From JACCWP01 sp963785115 (GTDB lineage Bacteria; Actinomycetota; Actinomycetes; Propionibacteriales; Nocardioidaceae), in NCBI GenBank assembly GCA_963785115.1, contig CAWATY010000007.1, positions 124,001 through 188,000 on the forward strand: a stretch of 64,000 nucleotides of DNA, read 5' to 3'. Under the pieces are notes generated by a model, which worked only from the letters and a program-made list of their open reading frames with translations, was not told the origin of the DNA and ran no database searches. The position numbers were made by a program, and so were the translations under genes. How positions within the stretch are numbered: position 1 is the stretch's first letter; every line of letters starts with the position of its first letter. Positions 27,618-34,976 of the stretch are shown here, piece by piece.

Positions 27618-28577
27618 GTGACCGCCATGGTGTCGCTCGGACTGGTCTACTCCCGCGAGTTCCCGGCGGCCGAGGTGGTGCCGTTCGCACGGGCCACCGA
27701 GCAGGCCGGCTTCGACGACCTGTGGGTGATCGAGGACTGCTTCTTCACCACCGCCCCGGTGCTGGCTGCCGCGGCCCTCGCCACGACCGAGCGGCTCACG
27801 GTCGGGATCGGTATCGTCCCCGCCGCCGCCCGCAACGCCGCGATCACCGCGATGGAGTTCGCGACCCTGGCCGGCCTCGCGCCCGGCCGCGTCATCGCCG
27901 GCCTGGGCCACGGGATCTACTCGTGGATGCAGCAGATCGGGGCGTCAACGCCGTCGCAGCTGAACCGGCTCGAGGAGGTGAGCGACGCCGTCCGCCGGCT
28001 GCTGCACGGCGAGACAGTCACCGTCGAGGGTCGCGAGGTCCGGCTGGACGCCGTCCGGCTGGACGTGCAGCCGCCGACTCCCCCGCCCCTGCTGCTGGGC
28101 GTGCGCGGCCCGCGTTCGCTGCAGCTGGCCGGCCGGGTCGCCGACGGGATCGTGCTGGCCGAGCTGGCCGGGCCGACGTACGTGCGGTGGGCACGCGAGC
28201 AGGCCGGCGGCGATCCGCTCACGGCGGTGTACACCAGCGTCTGCGTTGACGAGGATCGGATGGCCGCTCGCCGATGGGTCGCTCCGTTCCTGGTCGAGAT
28301 GCTGGCCGAGCCCAACATCGCCCTGCGCACGGCACCCGGCCTCGACGCGGCGGTCGCCGCGGCCGAGGAGGGGCCGGAGGCGGTCGTGCACCTGCCGGAC
28401 GAGTGGTGGACGGAGGTGGGGGCGGTGGGCGACGCCGACGATGTCGCCCGGCACGTGGCGGGTCTGGTCGACGCCGGTGCCGACCGGGTGGGGTTGCTGC
28501 CGGGGCCCGAGCTCGACGTGGCGCGGACGCAGCTGTCCCGGCTCGCGCCACTGCTGCCCAGGCTGCGCGAAGCCTGA
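27618..28577 (+). CDS. LLM-class flavin-dependent oxidoreductase
   Basis: A 319-residue luciferase-like TIM-barrel protein. Typical segments are FARATEQAGFDDLWVIEDCFF near the N-terminus, LTVGIGIVPAAARNAAITAM, GRVIAGLGHGIYSWMQQIG and PPLLLGVRGPRSLQLAGRVADGIVL. Family members use F420 or FMN; the sequence does not settle which. The start is GTG 27618, with ATG 27627 as an alternative. It lies 18 bases behind the hypothetical gene, possibly in one operon. The substrate cannot be predicted. Confidence 0.85.
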   Translation: MTAMVSLGLVYSREFPAAEVVPFARATEQAGFDDLWVIEDCFFTTAPVLAAAALATTERLTVGIGIVPAAARNAAITAMEFATLAGLAPGRVIAGLGHGIYSWMQQIGASTPSQLNRLEEVSDAVRRLLHGETVTVEGREVRLDAVRLDVQPPTPPPLLLGVRGPRSLQLAGRVADGIVLAELAGPTYVRWAREQAGGDPLTAVYTSVCVDEDRMAARRWVAPFLVEMLAEPNIALRTAPGLDAAVAAAEEGPEAVVHLPDEWWTEVGAVGDADDVARHVAGLVDAGADRVGLLPGPELDVARTQLSRLAPLLPRLREA

Positions 28578-28581
28578 GTCG

Positions 28582-29289
28582 TCAGACGTCGTCGGCGGCG
28601 AGCACCGCGGCGACGTCGACACCGAGCACCTCGTGGATGCCGGCCGCCCCCGCGTCCGACACGGTGACCGCCCGGCTCCCGGCCTGCAGCACCACCCATC
28701 GCTGCTGCTGCCACTCGCGCAGGATCGCGGTGCCCAGCTGGCCGGCCAGGTGCGGCCGCCGCTCGGTCCAGTCCACGCAGCTGCGCACGACCGGCCGACG
28801 AGACCCGTCGTCGAGCCGGGCGCCGATGTCGGTGAGCCACTGCTTGCCAGCGGCGGTGAGCACGGTGCCGTCGCGCACGGCCACCAGGCCCCGGTCGACC
28901 ATCGCGTCGTGCACGGCCACGCCGAGCCGGCCGGCGAGGTGGTCGTAGCAGGTGCGTGCGCGACGCAGCTCGCGGCGGACCCGTACCGTCCGCAGCGACG
29001 ACGGGGGCGGGTCGGCACCGGCCACCGACGCGAGGTCCTCCAGCACCTGCGCCACGTCCGGGCCGGCGAGACGCAGGTAGCGGTGCCGGCCCTGCCGGTG
29101 CTCGGCCAGCAGGCCGGCGCGCACCAGCTGGGACAGGTGCTCGCTGGCGGTCGAGGCACTCACGCCGGCCGAGCGAGCCAGCTCGCCCGACGTCCAGGCC
29201 CGGCCGTCGAGCAGCGCCAGACACATCGTCGCCCGGGTCGGGTCGGCGAGCAGTGCGGCGTACGCGGCGAGCGTGCTGCCCTCGACCAT
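28582..29289 (-). CDS. ArsR-family regulator (235 residues)
   Basis: A winged-helix protein with a long C-terminal part. HTH: LADPTRATMCLALLDGRAWTSGELARSAGVSASTASEHLSQLVRAGLL, followed by the wing EHRQGRHRYLRL. The C-terminal 130 residues (RTCYDHLAGRLGVAVHDAM ... LTAAGKQWLTDIGARLD) match the actinobacterial subgroup with a second winged-helix-like region. The start is ATG 29287-29289, one base after the stop of the EamA transporter gene, so it probably regulates that gene. No metal-binding CxC motif is seen in the HTH; the inducer is unknown. Confidence 0.85.
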   Translation of the reverse strand: MVEGSTLAAYAALLADPTRATMCLALLDGRAWTSGELARSAGVSASTASEHLSQLVRAGLLAEHRQGRHRYLRLAGPDVAQVLEDLASVAGADPPPSSLRTVRVRRELRRARTCYDHLAGRLGVAVHDAMVDRGLVAVRDGTVLTAAGKQWLTDIGARLDDGSRRPVVRSCVDWTERRPHLAGQLGTAILREWQQQRWVVLQAGSRAVTVSDAGAAGIHEVLGVDVAAVLAADDV

Positions 29290-29290
29290 G

Positions 29291-30217
29291 TCAGCCTCCC
29301 ACCGGACGTGGCCGTCGCCGGGCCAGCGCGACGCCGCCGAGGCAGATCGCACCCCCCACCACCGCGAGCAGCGCGGGCAGCTCGCCGAGCAGCACGGCGG
29401 ACATGGCGATGGTCACCGGAGGCACCAGGTAGGTGGTGGATCCCATCCGGCCGGCGTCGATGCGCGCGAGCGCGTACGCCCACGTGCTGAATGCGAGCGC
29501 GGTCGGGACCACGCCGAGGTAGACCATCCCGGCGACCGCGCCGCCCGGTGCCTCGGCGACATCGGTGAGCAGCCCGGGCATGGCCGGCAGGCACGCGACC
29601 GCCCCGATCACACAGCCGAGGAACGTGACCTGCAGCGCGGGCAGCCGGCGGAGCACCGGCTTCTGGCACAGCACACCGACGGCGTACGTCACCGCAGAGA
29701 CCAGGCACAGCAGCACGCCGAGCAGGTCGGCGTCGCGACCCCCGGCTGTCGTGACGCCGATGAGCACGGTGCCCGCGAACGCGACGGCGACGCCGACGAG
29801 CAGGGGCCGCGGGAAACCCTCGCCGAGCAACAGGCCGGCAAGCACCGCGAGCAGCACCGGGCCCACATTGACGAGCATCGCCGTGGTCCCGGCGTCGAGC
29901 CGCTGCTCGGCGGCGTTGAGCGACACGTTGTAGACGGCGAACCACGCGACACCGCACCCGGCGAGCAGCGCCCACTCGCGACGGCTCGGCGGCACCCACC
30001 GGCGGCGAACCACCACCAGGGCCCCGAGGACGAGGCCACCCACCACGAGTCGGCCGAGCGCGAGCGGACCCGGCTCGATGCTGGCGCCGACCCAGCGGAT
30101 GGCGACGAACGCCGACGCCCAGGCCAGCACGGTCGTCGCCGCGGCAACAAGGGCGAGGCCGTCGCGCGCCTGTCCCGCGGGCGGGGCGGCAGGGTGGGCG
30201 AGGGCCGGGCTGGTCAC
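29291..30217 (-). CDS. EamA/DMT-family transporter
   Basis: A 308-residue membrane protein with ten predicted helices in two EamA halves (first half AWASAFVAIRWVGASIEPGPLALGRLVVG; second half LVSAVTYAVGVLCQKPVL and GVVPTALAFSTWAYAL). DMT carriers export amino acids or other metabolites. The start is taken as GTG 30217 (VTSPALAHP); an in-frame ATG at 30280 within a palindrome would add 21 residues. It is cotranscribed with the ArsR regulator one base downstream. Confidence 0.85.
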   Translation of the reverse strand: MTSPALAHPAAPPAGQARDGLALVAAATTVLAWASAFVAIRWVGASIEPGPLALGRLVVGGLVLGALVVVRRRWVPPSRREWALLAGCGVAWFAVYNVSLNAAEQRLDAGTTAMLVNVGPVLLAVLAGLLLGEGFPRPLLVGVAVAFAGTVLIGVTTAGGRDADLLGVLLCLVSAVTYAVGVLCQKPVLRRLPALQVTFLGCVIGAVACLPAMPGLLTDVAEAPGGAVAGMVYLGVVPTALAFSTWAYALARIDAGRMGSTTYLVPPVTIAMSAVLLGELPALLAVVGGAICLGGVALARRRPRPVGG

Positions 30218-30242
30218 GGCGTCGACGCTATCCGGGGGACGC

Positions 30243-30285
30243 TTCGGTCCCGACCGAAATCTCGTCCAGTCAACTGCCATGGCAG
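30243..30285. promoter_or_regulatory. Two palindromes in the divergent promoter of the EamA and GGDEF genes
   Basis: TTCGGTC at 30243-30249 pairs with GACCGAA at 30252-30258, a perfect 7+7 repeat. CTGCCATGGCAG at 30274-30285 is a perfect 12-bp palindrome. Both lie between divergent starts, so either may be the operator for the ArsR protein encoded behind the transporter or for the diguanylate cyclase. Confidence 0.4.
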
Positions 30286-30335
30286 AAACCCGCTGGCTGA
30301 CTAGGGTGACTGCCCGGGGTAGGTGAAGGGGTGGG

Positions 30336-31751
30336 ATGACCGCAGCCGAGCTCGGTCTCTATGCGGCGTTGGTGCTGGCCGTCGCCGTTGCCCTGCTGCT
30401 GTACGTCCGGCACGGCCGGGCCTACCGGAAGCTGCGCGATTCCGAGGAGCGCTTCCGCACCCTGTTCACGGGCTCACCGGTCGGCATGGGTCTGGCCGAC
30501 GAGCAGGGCCGCTTCGTGACGGTCAACGACGCCCTGTGCCGGCTGTTCGGCCGGTCGGCCAACCAGCTGCTCGGCGGCAGCAGCGAGGCGTTCACGCACC
30601 CGGACGACCAGAAGGCCCACCGTGCCGCCGGGCAGCTGGTGCACAGCGCCGAGCACGGGGTGGCCTCGATCGAGAAGCGCTACCTGCGGCCGGACGGCAG
30701 CGTTCGCTGGGCCCGGTTGTCCGTCACCCACGTGACCGGTCCACACGGTGAGGAGTGGACACTGGCGCACTTCCTGGACATCACCGAGCGCAAGGAGATC
30801 GAGCTCGGGCTGCGGGACTCCGAGCGCAACCTGGCCACGCTCGCCGAGGTCACCCGCCAGGTGCAGGCCGGGGGCAACGCCCGCGGCACCGTGCTCGCGG
30901 CAGCACGGCAGCTCGCCGATGCCACCGCGGCACTCATCGTCGAGCCGGACGGCCACGAGCTGGTGGTCACCGCAGGCACCAACGACTCCCTGGTCGGCAC
31001 CCGGGTGCCGATCGGCGCGGGTTCGGCCCGCGGCAAGGCCTTCAGCACCGGGCACGCGGTCTTCGTGCCCGACGACCAGGAGGCGGTGGGCACCGTCCCG
31101 CTGGCCGGGGCGCGGGCGATGTACTGGCAGCCGGTGCACCACGCGGGCCGGGTGGTCGCGGCCCTGGCGGTGCTGTGGGCCGAGCCGGTGCCCCAGCTGC
31201 CCGAGCGGGTACGGCACGCGGTCCAGCTGCTCGCCGACGAGGCCGCGGTGGGGCTGCAGCAGGAGGCGCTGCGGGTAGAGCTCGAGGTGTTGGCTCGCAG
31301 CGATCCGCTCACCGGGCTCGCCAATCGCCGGGCCTGGGACGACCGGGTCGCCGACCTGATGGCGACGGCCCGCCGCTCCCACGAGCCCTTGGTCGTCGCG
31401 GTCATCGACCTCGACCACTTCAAGGCCTACAACGACCTGCTCGGGCACGGTGCCGGCGACGAGCACCTGCGCACCTTCGGCGCCGCCGCGCTCGCCTGCA
31501 TACGCGAGGTCGACGTCATCGCCCGCTGGGGCGGTGAGGAGTTCGCCATCGCGCTGCCCGGGTGCGACGAGATCTCGGCCGAGCAGGTGCTGGACCGGGT
31601 GCGCCGGTCGGTGCCACACGACCAGACCTGCTCGATCGGCTGGGCCACCTGGGACGAGCTGGAGGGCGCCGACGAGCTGCTGGGACGCGCCGACCGCGCC
31701 CTGTACCAGGCGAAGGGCCACGGCCGCGACCGCGTCGCGCAGGCCGGCTGA
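30336..31751 (+). CDS. PAS-GAF-GGDEF diguanylate cyclase
   Basis: A 471-residue membrane-anchored enzyme making cyclic di-GMP. One N-terminal helix (about residues 5-25) is followed by a PAS domain (about 35-150, ending DITERKEIE), a GAF-like domain (about 165-310) and a GGDEF domain (about 315-470). The active-site motif is GGEEF (399-403 in RWGGEEFAI), and an RxxD inhibitory site (REVD, 390-393) lies five residues before it, so product feedback is expected. DPLTGLANRRAWD marks the domain start. No EAL domain is present, so it should be a synthase only. Confidence 0.93.
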   Translation: MTAAELGLYAALVLAVAVALLLYVRHGRAYRKLRDSEERFRTLFTGSPVGMGLADEQGRFVTVNDALCRLFGRSANQLLGGSSEAFTHPDDQKAHRAAGQLVHSAEHGVASIEKRYLRPDGSVRWARLSVTHVTGPHGEEWTLAHFLDITERKEIELGLRDSERNLATLAEVTRQVQAGGNARGTVLAAARQLADATAALIVEPDGHELVVTAGTNDSLVGTRVPIGAGSARGKAFSTGHAVFVPDDQEAVGTVPLAGARAMYWQPVHHAGRVVAALAVLWAEPVPQLPERVRHAVQLLADEAAVGLQQEALRVELEVLARSDPLTGLANRRAWDDRVADLMATARRSHEPLVVAVIDLDHFKAYNDLLGHGAGDEHLRTFGAAALACIREVDVIARWGGEEFAIALPGCDEISAEQVLDRVRRSVPHDQTCSIGWATWDELEGADELLGRADRALYQAKGHGRDRVAQAG

Positions 31752-31786
31752 CGCGTCAGTCCCGACCCAGCCGGCGGCCGACCAGA

Positions 31787-31828
31787 CGTCAGACCCAGTG
31801 CGTCAGACCCAGTGCGTCAGACCCAGTG
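31787..31828. repeat. 14-bp tandem repeat, three exact units
   Basis: CGTCAGACCCAGTG is repeated at 31787-31800, 31801-31814 and 31815-31828. The last unit contains the stop codon and final codons (HWV-stop) of the minus-strand gene, so the gene end is present in triplicate and slippage would not alter the protein. It lies between convergent genes. Confidence 0.9.
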
Positions 31829-32218
31829 CAGACCGTCGACGTCGGTCACCGCGTGGCCGAGTCGCAGCGCGACCAGCAGCTCGTCAACCGCCCAGCGCGC
31901 GAGCGCGGGGCTGCGACCCGGCTCTGCAGCCGCGCGGAACAGCGGCGTCTGGTAGCCCTCGGCCAGCCAGCCCTGGTCGCGCAGCCGGTCCACGGCGGCC
32001 CGCCAGGCGGGCGAGTCAGCAGCGTCCAGCGGTTCGGCGACCAGCAGCTCGACGTCGCGCGAGGTGAGCCACTTCTTCTTCACCGGCGGGGCGATCACCT
32101 GTGCCCACCCGGTGTTATCCCCTGCCTCGCAGAGCAGGGACGGGGACTGGCCGGGCGTCGCCTCCCAGTGCGCCCAGAGCTCGCCGGTGAGTCGCTCGGC
32201 CGCGTCCGGTGTCGTCAT
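31817..32218 (-). CDS. Hypothetical protein, 133 residues
   Basis: A soluble acidic protein with Trp-rich pieces (LWAHWEATPGQSP, KKKWLTSRDVELL, ARWAVDELLVALRLGHAV). The repeated alpha-helical character suggests a small regulatory or stress protein, but no family is recognised. The ATG at 32216-32218 is the plausible start, 52 bases from the divergent ArsR-like gene, with which it may share the operator at 32250-32281. Its 3' end lies in the 14-bp repeat. Confidence 0.65.
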   Translation of the reverse strand: MTTPDAAERLTGELWAHWEATPGQSPSLLCEAGDNTGWAQVIAPPVKKKWLTSRDVELLVAEPLDAADSPAWRAAVDRLRDQGWLAEGYQTPLFRAAAEPGRSPALARWAVDELLVALRLGHAVTDVDGLHWV

Positions 32219-32234
32219 CTCGTCGAGCCTAGGG

Positions 32235-32281
32235 GTTGCCAGACCATATGTGAGAGATTACTCTCGAAACATGTCTCTCAC
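32235..32281 (+). promoter_or_regulatory. Promoter and operator of the HTH/MFS operon
   Basis: A perfect 8+8 inverted repeat, GTGAGAGA at 32250-32257 and TCTCTCAC at 32274-32281, brackets the ATG at 32271, and a shorter one (GAGAG-ATTA-CTCTC, 32252-32265) overlaps it. A TTGCCA at 32235-32240 with TACTCT 18 bases later could be the -35/-10 pair, so the operator would cover the -10 and the start codon. Likely bound by the HTH protein it controls. Confidence 0.55.
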
Positions 32282-32849
32282 GAATCCGATGGGTGACCAC
32301 GTCCTCACCGAGCCGCAGGCGATGCGCGCGCTGGCGCACCCGGTGCGACTGGCGGTGCTCGGGCACCTGCAGCGCCACGGCCCCTCGACGGCGACCGCCT
32401 TGGCACCCCACGTCGGGGCCTCTCCGTCGGTGACCAGCTGGCACCTGCGGCACCTGGAGAAGCACGGCCTGGTCCGCGACCACGCCGGCGGCACCGACCG
32501 GCGGCAGCGCTGGTGGGAGGCGACGGCGCCGGGCTTCCGGATCGGCCTCCCCGACGGCGCCGAGGGCCGCACCGCCGCCCGCGTGCTGTCCAACCAGATG
32601 ACCGGGCAGGCCGTCGAGACCGTGCTGGCCTGGGTCAGTGAGCAGGAACCGCGGCTGGACGATCGGTGGAGCGAGCTGTCGGGCACCTCGAGCACCGGGG
32701 TCGTGGTCACCGCCGACGAGCTGGAGCGGCTGGAGGACGAGATGGAGGCGCTGCTGGTGCCGTACGTGCAGCGTCGGGGAGATGACCCGCCCGACGGCCG
32801 CAGCGTGCGCGTCGTACGCCACTTCCTGGTCGAGACGGACGAGCAGTGA
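32271..32849 (+). CDS. ArsR-like HTH regulator
   Basis: A 192-residue protein with an N-terminal winged helix: ALAHPVRLAVLGHLQRHGPSTATALAPHVGASPSVTSWHLRHLEKHGLV, followed by the wing with RRQRWWEA. The C-terminal half is helical (VETVLAWVSEQEPRLDDRW, LERLEDEMEALLVPY) and probably dimerises. The start ATG 32271 lies inside the operator; ATG 32289 is an alternative. It overlaps the MFS gene by 4 bases (GTGA), so it most likely controls that exporter. Confidence 0.85.
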   Translation: MSLTNPMGDHVLTEPQAMRALAHPVRLAVLGHLQRHGPSTATALAPHVGASPSVTSWHLRHLEKHGLVRDHAGGTDRRQRWWEATAPGFRIGLPDGAEGRTAARVLSNQMTGQAVETVLAWVSEQEPRLDDRWSELSGTSSTGVVVTADELERLEDEMEALLVPYVQRRGDDPPDGRSVRVVRHFLVETDEQ

Positions 32850-34111
32850 GCGCGGCGACCACCGACCGCGCCGCCGCGCCCAACCTGTGGCGGCACCGCG
32901 GCTTCCGCTCGTTCTGGATCGGCGAGAGCGTCTCGCACGTCGGCGACCGGGTGAGCGAGCTGGCCCTGCCGCTGATCGCCGTGACCGTCCTGCACGCGAC
33001 GCCCACCGAGGTGGGCCTGCTCACCGCGGCGGTGTGGGCGCCCAACCTCGTCTCGTTGTTCGTCGGCAGCTGGGTCGACCACCAGCAGCGCAAGCAGCGG
33101 TTGATGATCGCCGCCGATCTGTTGCGCGCGGTGGCCGCGGCCAGCGTCCCGGTGGCCTACCTGCTCGGCGGGGTCACGCTCGGCCAGCTGTTCGCCGTTG
33201 CGCTGCTGGCCGGGCTCGGCCAGGTGCTGTTCCAGACGTCGTACGCGACGTTCTTCGTCGCACTCGTGCCCCGGTCGGCCTTCATGGACGCCAACAGCAA
33301 GCTCAGCGCGACCCGGTCGGCGTCGTTCGTGGCCGGACCGGCGCTCGGCGGCGGCCTGATCCAGCTGCTCACCGCGCCGGTCGCGATGGTTGTCGACGCG
33401 GTCAGCTTCCTGTTCTCCGCGCTGATGATCCGGCGGGTCGAGGTCGTCGAGCCGGCACCGGAACCGAGCACCGACTCGGTTGCCCGCCGAGCCTTTTCGG
33501 GGATGGGCTACGTGCTGCGCCACCCGTACCTGCGCTGGAGCCTCGCGTGCGCGACGACGGTGAACCTGTTCAGCTTCGTCGGCGCGGCGATCCTGCTGCT
33601 GTTCGCCAGCCGGACGCTCGGGCTCGAGGCCGGCGTGATCGGGCTGGCTTTCGGCGTCGGAGCCACGGGCGGACTGCTCGGCGCCGTCGGCGCGCCCTGG
33701 ATCGCCCGGCGGATCGGTGCCGGTCCGTCGATCTGCCTGGGCGCCGTGTTGTTCCCGCTGCCGATCGGGCTGGTCGCGTTCGCCCACGGGCCGACGCTTG
33801 CCGACGCCGCGATGCTGGCCACGATGGAGTTCGTGTCCGGCTTCGGCGTGATGCTCTTCGACGTCAACCTGAACTCGCTGCAGGCCAGCGTCACCCTCGA
33901 CGCCGTCCGCAGCCGGGTGGTCGGCGCGTTCAGCACGATCAACTACGGCATCCGGCCGCTCGGCGCGGTGCTCGGCGGGGTGCTGGGCAGCACCCTCGGC
34001 CTGCGCCCCACCCTGCTGGTCGCGGCGGTCGGTGGGGCGTTGTCGGTGGTCTGGCTGCTGGTGTCGCCGATCGTCCGGGTCCGGGACATCGCGGACCTCA
34101 CCGCGAGCTGA
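32846..34111 (+). CDS. MFS transporter (MFS_3 / enterobactin-exporter-like)
   Basis: A 421-residue carrier of the MFS_3 group, with the N-terminal signature LWRHRGFRSFWIGESVSHVGDRVSELALPLIA and motif-A loop GSWVDHQQRKQRLM. The middle segment FQTSYATFFVALVPRSAFMDANSKLSATRSASFVAGPALGG is typical. About 12 helices are present. The GTG start overlaps the HTH gene stop, so the two are cotranslated. A macrolide, siderophore or drug exporter is likely; the substrate is not evident. Confidence 0.87.
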   Translation: MSAATTDRAAAPNLWRHRGFRSFWIGESVSHVGDRVSELALPLIAVTVLHATPTEVGLLTAAVWAPNLVSLFVGSWVDHQQRKQRLMIAADLLRAVAAASVPVAYLLGGVTLGQLFAVALLAGLGQVLFQTSYATFFVALVPRSAFMDANSKLSATRSASFVAGPALGGGLIQLLTAPVAMVVDAVSFLFSALMIRRVEVVEPAPEPSTDSVARRAFSGMGYVLRHPYLRWSLACATTVNLFSFVGAAILLLFASRTLGLEAGVIGLAFGVGATGGLLGAVGAPWIARRIGAGPSICLGAVLFPLPIGLVAFAHGPTLADAAMLATMEFVSGFGVMLFDVNLNSLQASVTLDAVRSRVVGAFSTINYGIRPLGAVLGGVLGSTLGLRPTLLVAAVGGALSVVWLLVSPIVRVRDIADLTAS

Positions 34112-34129
34112 CGCCGACCTGACCCAGGG

Positions 34130-34471
34130 TCAGCGCCGGACGCGGCCCGGCACGACGGAGTCGCGCACGCAGCGCACCGCCCACGGCAGCACCTCGAGCC
34201 GCTCCGGCGGGATCTGCTCCCCGCACACGTCGCAGCGCCCGTACGTCCCGTCGTCGAGCTTGGCGCGGGCCCGGCGGACGTCGGCCAGCATCTCGCTGAG
34301 CCGCTCGTGGGCCGCGACCAGCGACAGCCGGTCGACGGCCATCGAGGTGCCCTCGCCGACCCGCTTGCCGAACGAGATGCCGCCGGCATCGCCTTGCGGT
34401 GCGGACATCTCGGCCAGCTGCGCCTCGAGCTCGGCCCCCTTGGCGTCGAGGGCGGCACGGGTCTCGTCCAT
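34130..34471 (-). CDS. TraR/DksA-type zinc-finger protein
   Basis: A 113-residue protein: a helical hairpin region (ALDAKGAELEAQLAEMS ... AHERLSEMLADVRRARAKLDDGTYG) and a C-terminal finger CDVCGEQIPPERLEVLPWAVRCVRD. It should bind RNA polymerase near the secondary channel, as DksA-like proteins do. Only three of the usual four cysteines are present (CxxC ... C), the last position being Asp. The start is ATG 34469-34471. It lies downstream of the csp terminator and converges on the MFS gene. Confidence 0.85.
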   Translation of the reverse strand: MDETRAALDAKGAELEAQLAEMSAPQGDAGGISFGKRVGEGTSMAVDRLSLVAAHERLSEMLADVRRARAKLDDGTYGRCDVCGEQIPPERLEVLPWAVRCVRDSVVPGRVRR

Positions 34472-34503
34472 CTCGCCACTGTGGCACGAGGTACCAACCC
34501 AGA

Positions 34504-34551
34504 CACGACGAAGGGGTGGCACCGGCCGAAGCCGGTGCCACCCCTGTCGTG
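34504..34551 (-). terminator. Strong terminator of the cspA-like gene
   Basis: AGGGGTGGCACCGGC at 34512-34526 pairs perfectly with 34531-34545; on the minus strand the loop is TTCG closed by C-G, an extra-stable tetraloop. CACGAC (34504-34509) and GTCGTG (34546-34551) extend the stem across a 2-base bulge to 21 bp. It lies 17 bases after the stop of the cold-shock gene. Confidence 0.85.
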
Positions 34552-34567
34552 GGTGTTATCCCGTTGG

Positions 34568-34771
34568 TCAGACGACTCTGACGTTCTCCGCCTGCGGGCC
34601 CTTCTGGCCCTGCGTCTGGGTGAACTCCACGCGCTGACCCTCGTCGAGCGAGCGATAGCCCGATGCGTCGATGGCCGAGTAGTGGACGAATACGTCCGGG
34701 CCGTCGCCGTCCTGCGCGATGAAGCCGAAGCCCTTCTCGGCGTTGAACCACTTCACTGTGCCCTGAGCCAC
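34568..34771 (-). CDS. Cold-shock protein (CspA family)
   Basis: A 67-residue cold-shock protein, the classic single OB-fold RNA chaperone: GTVKWFNAEKGFGFIAQDG (RNP1 KGFGFI) and DVFVHYSAI (RNP2). The start is GTG 34769-34771, with an AGGAG ribosome site (AGAAGGAGAGCCTC) before it. The long spacer upstream (34772-34976) gives room for an mRNA leader, as is common for csp genes. It is bounded by terminators on both sides, so it is a single-gene transcript. Confidence 0.95.
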   Translation of the reverse strand: MAQGTVKWFNAEKGFGFIAQDGDGPDVFVHYSAIDASGYRSLDEGQRVEFTQTQGQKGPQAENVRVV

Positions 34772-34865
34772 GAGGCTCTCCTTCTGGGGTGTGCGGGTCG
34801 GGACCGCACTTTGCGGACCCGGGTCGCGAACCGAGCGCCCAGCCTCCAGAAAGGTCCCGGAGACG

Positions 34866-34896
34866 AAAAAGCGCCCGCTGTCAGACTTCGCGGGCG
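34866..34896 (-). terminator. Intrinsic terminator after the MHS permease gene
   Basis: A 7-bp stem, CGCCCGC at 34872-34878 with GCGGGCG at 34890-34896, is followed on the minus strand by five T residues (34866-34870). It lies about 80 bases beyond the stop codon of the MHS permease (34977). It is one of few sites in the window with a clear T-tract. Confidence 0.8.
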
Positions 34897-34976
34897 TAGA
34901 CCAACGAGCGGAAGTACAACTGCAACCACCACGACCGTACGGGGGCGCGGTGGGGATGGTCAACCCGGACCGGCCG

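Noticed and set aside
31787..31828. Possible CRISPR-like repeat array
   Set aside because: The 14-base units are directly adjacent with no spacers, and no cas gene is present.
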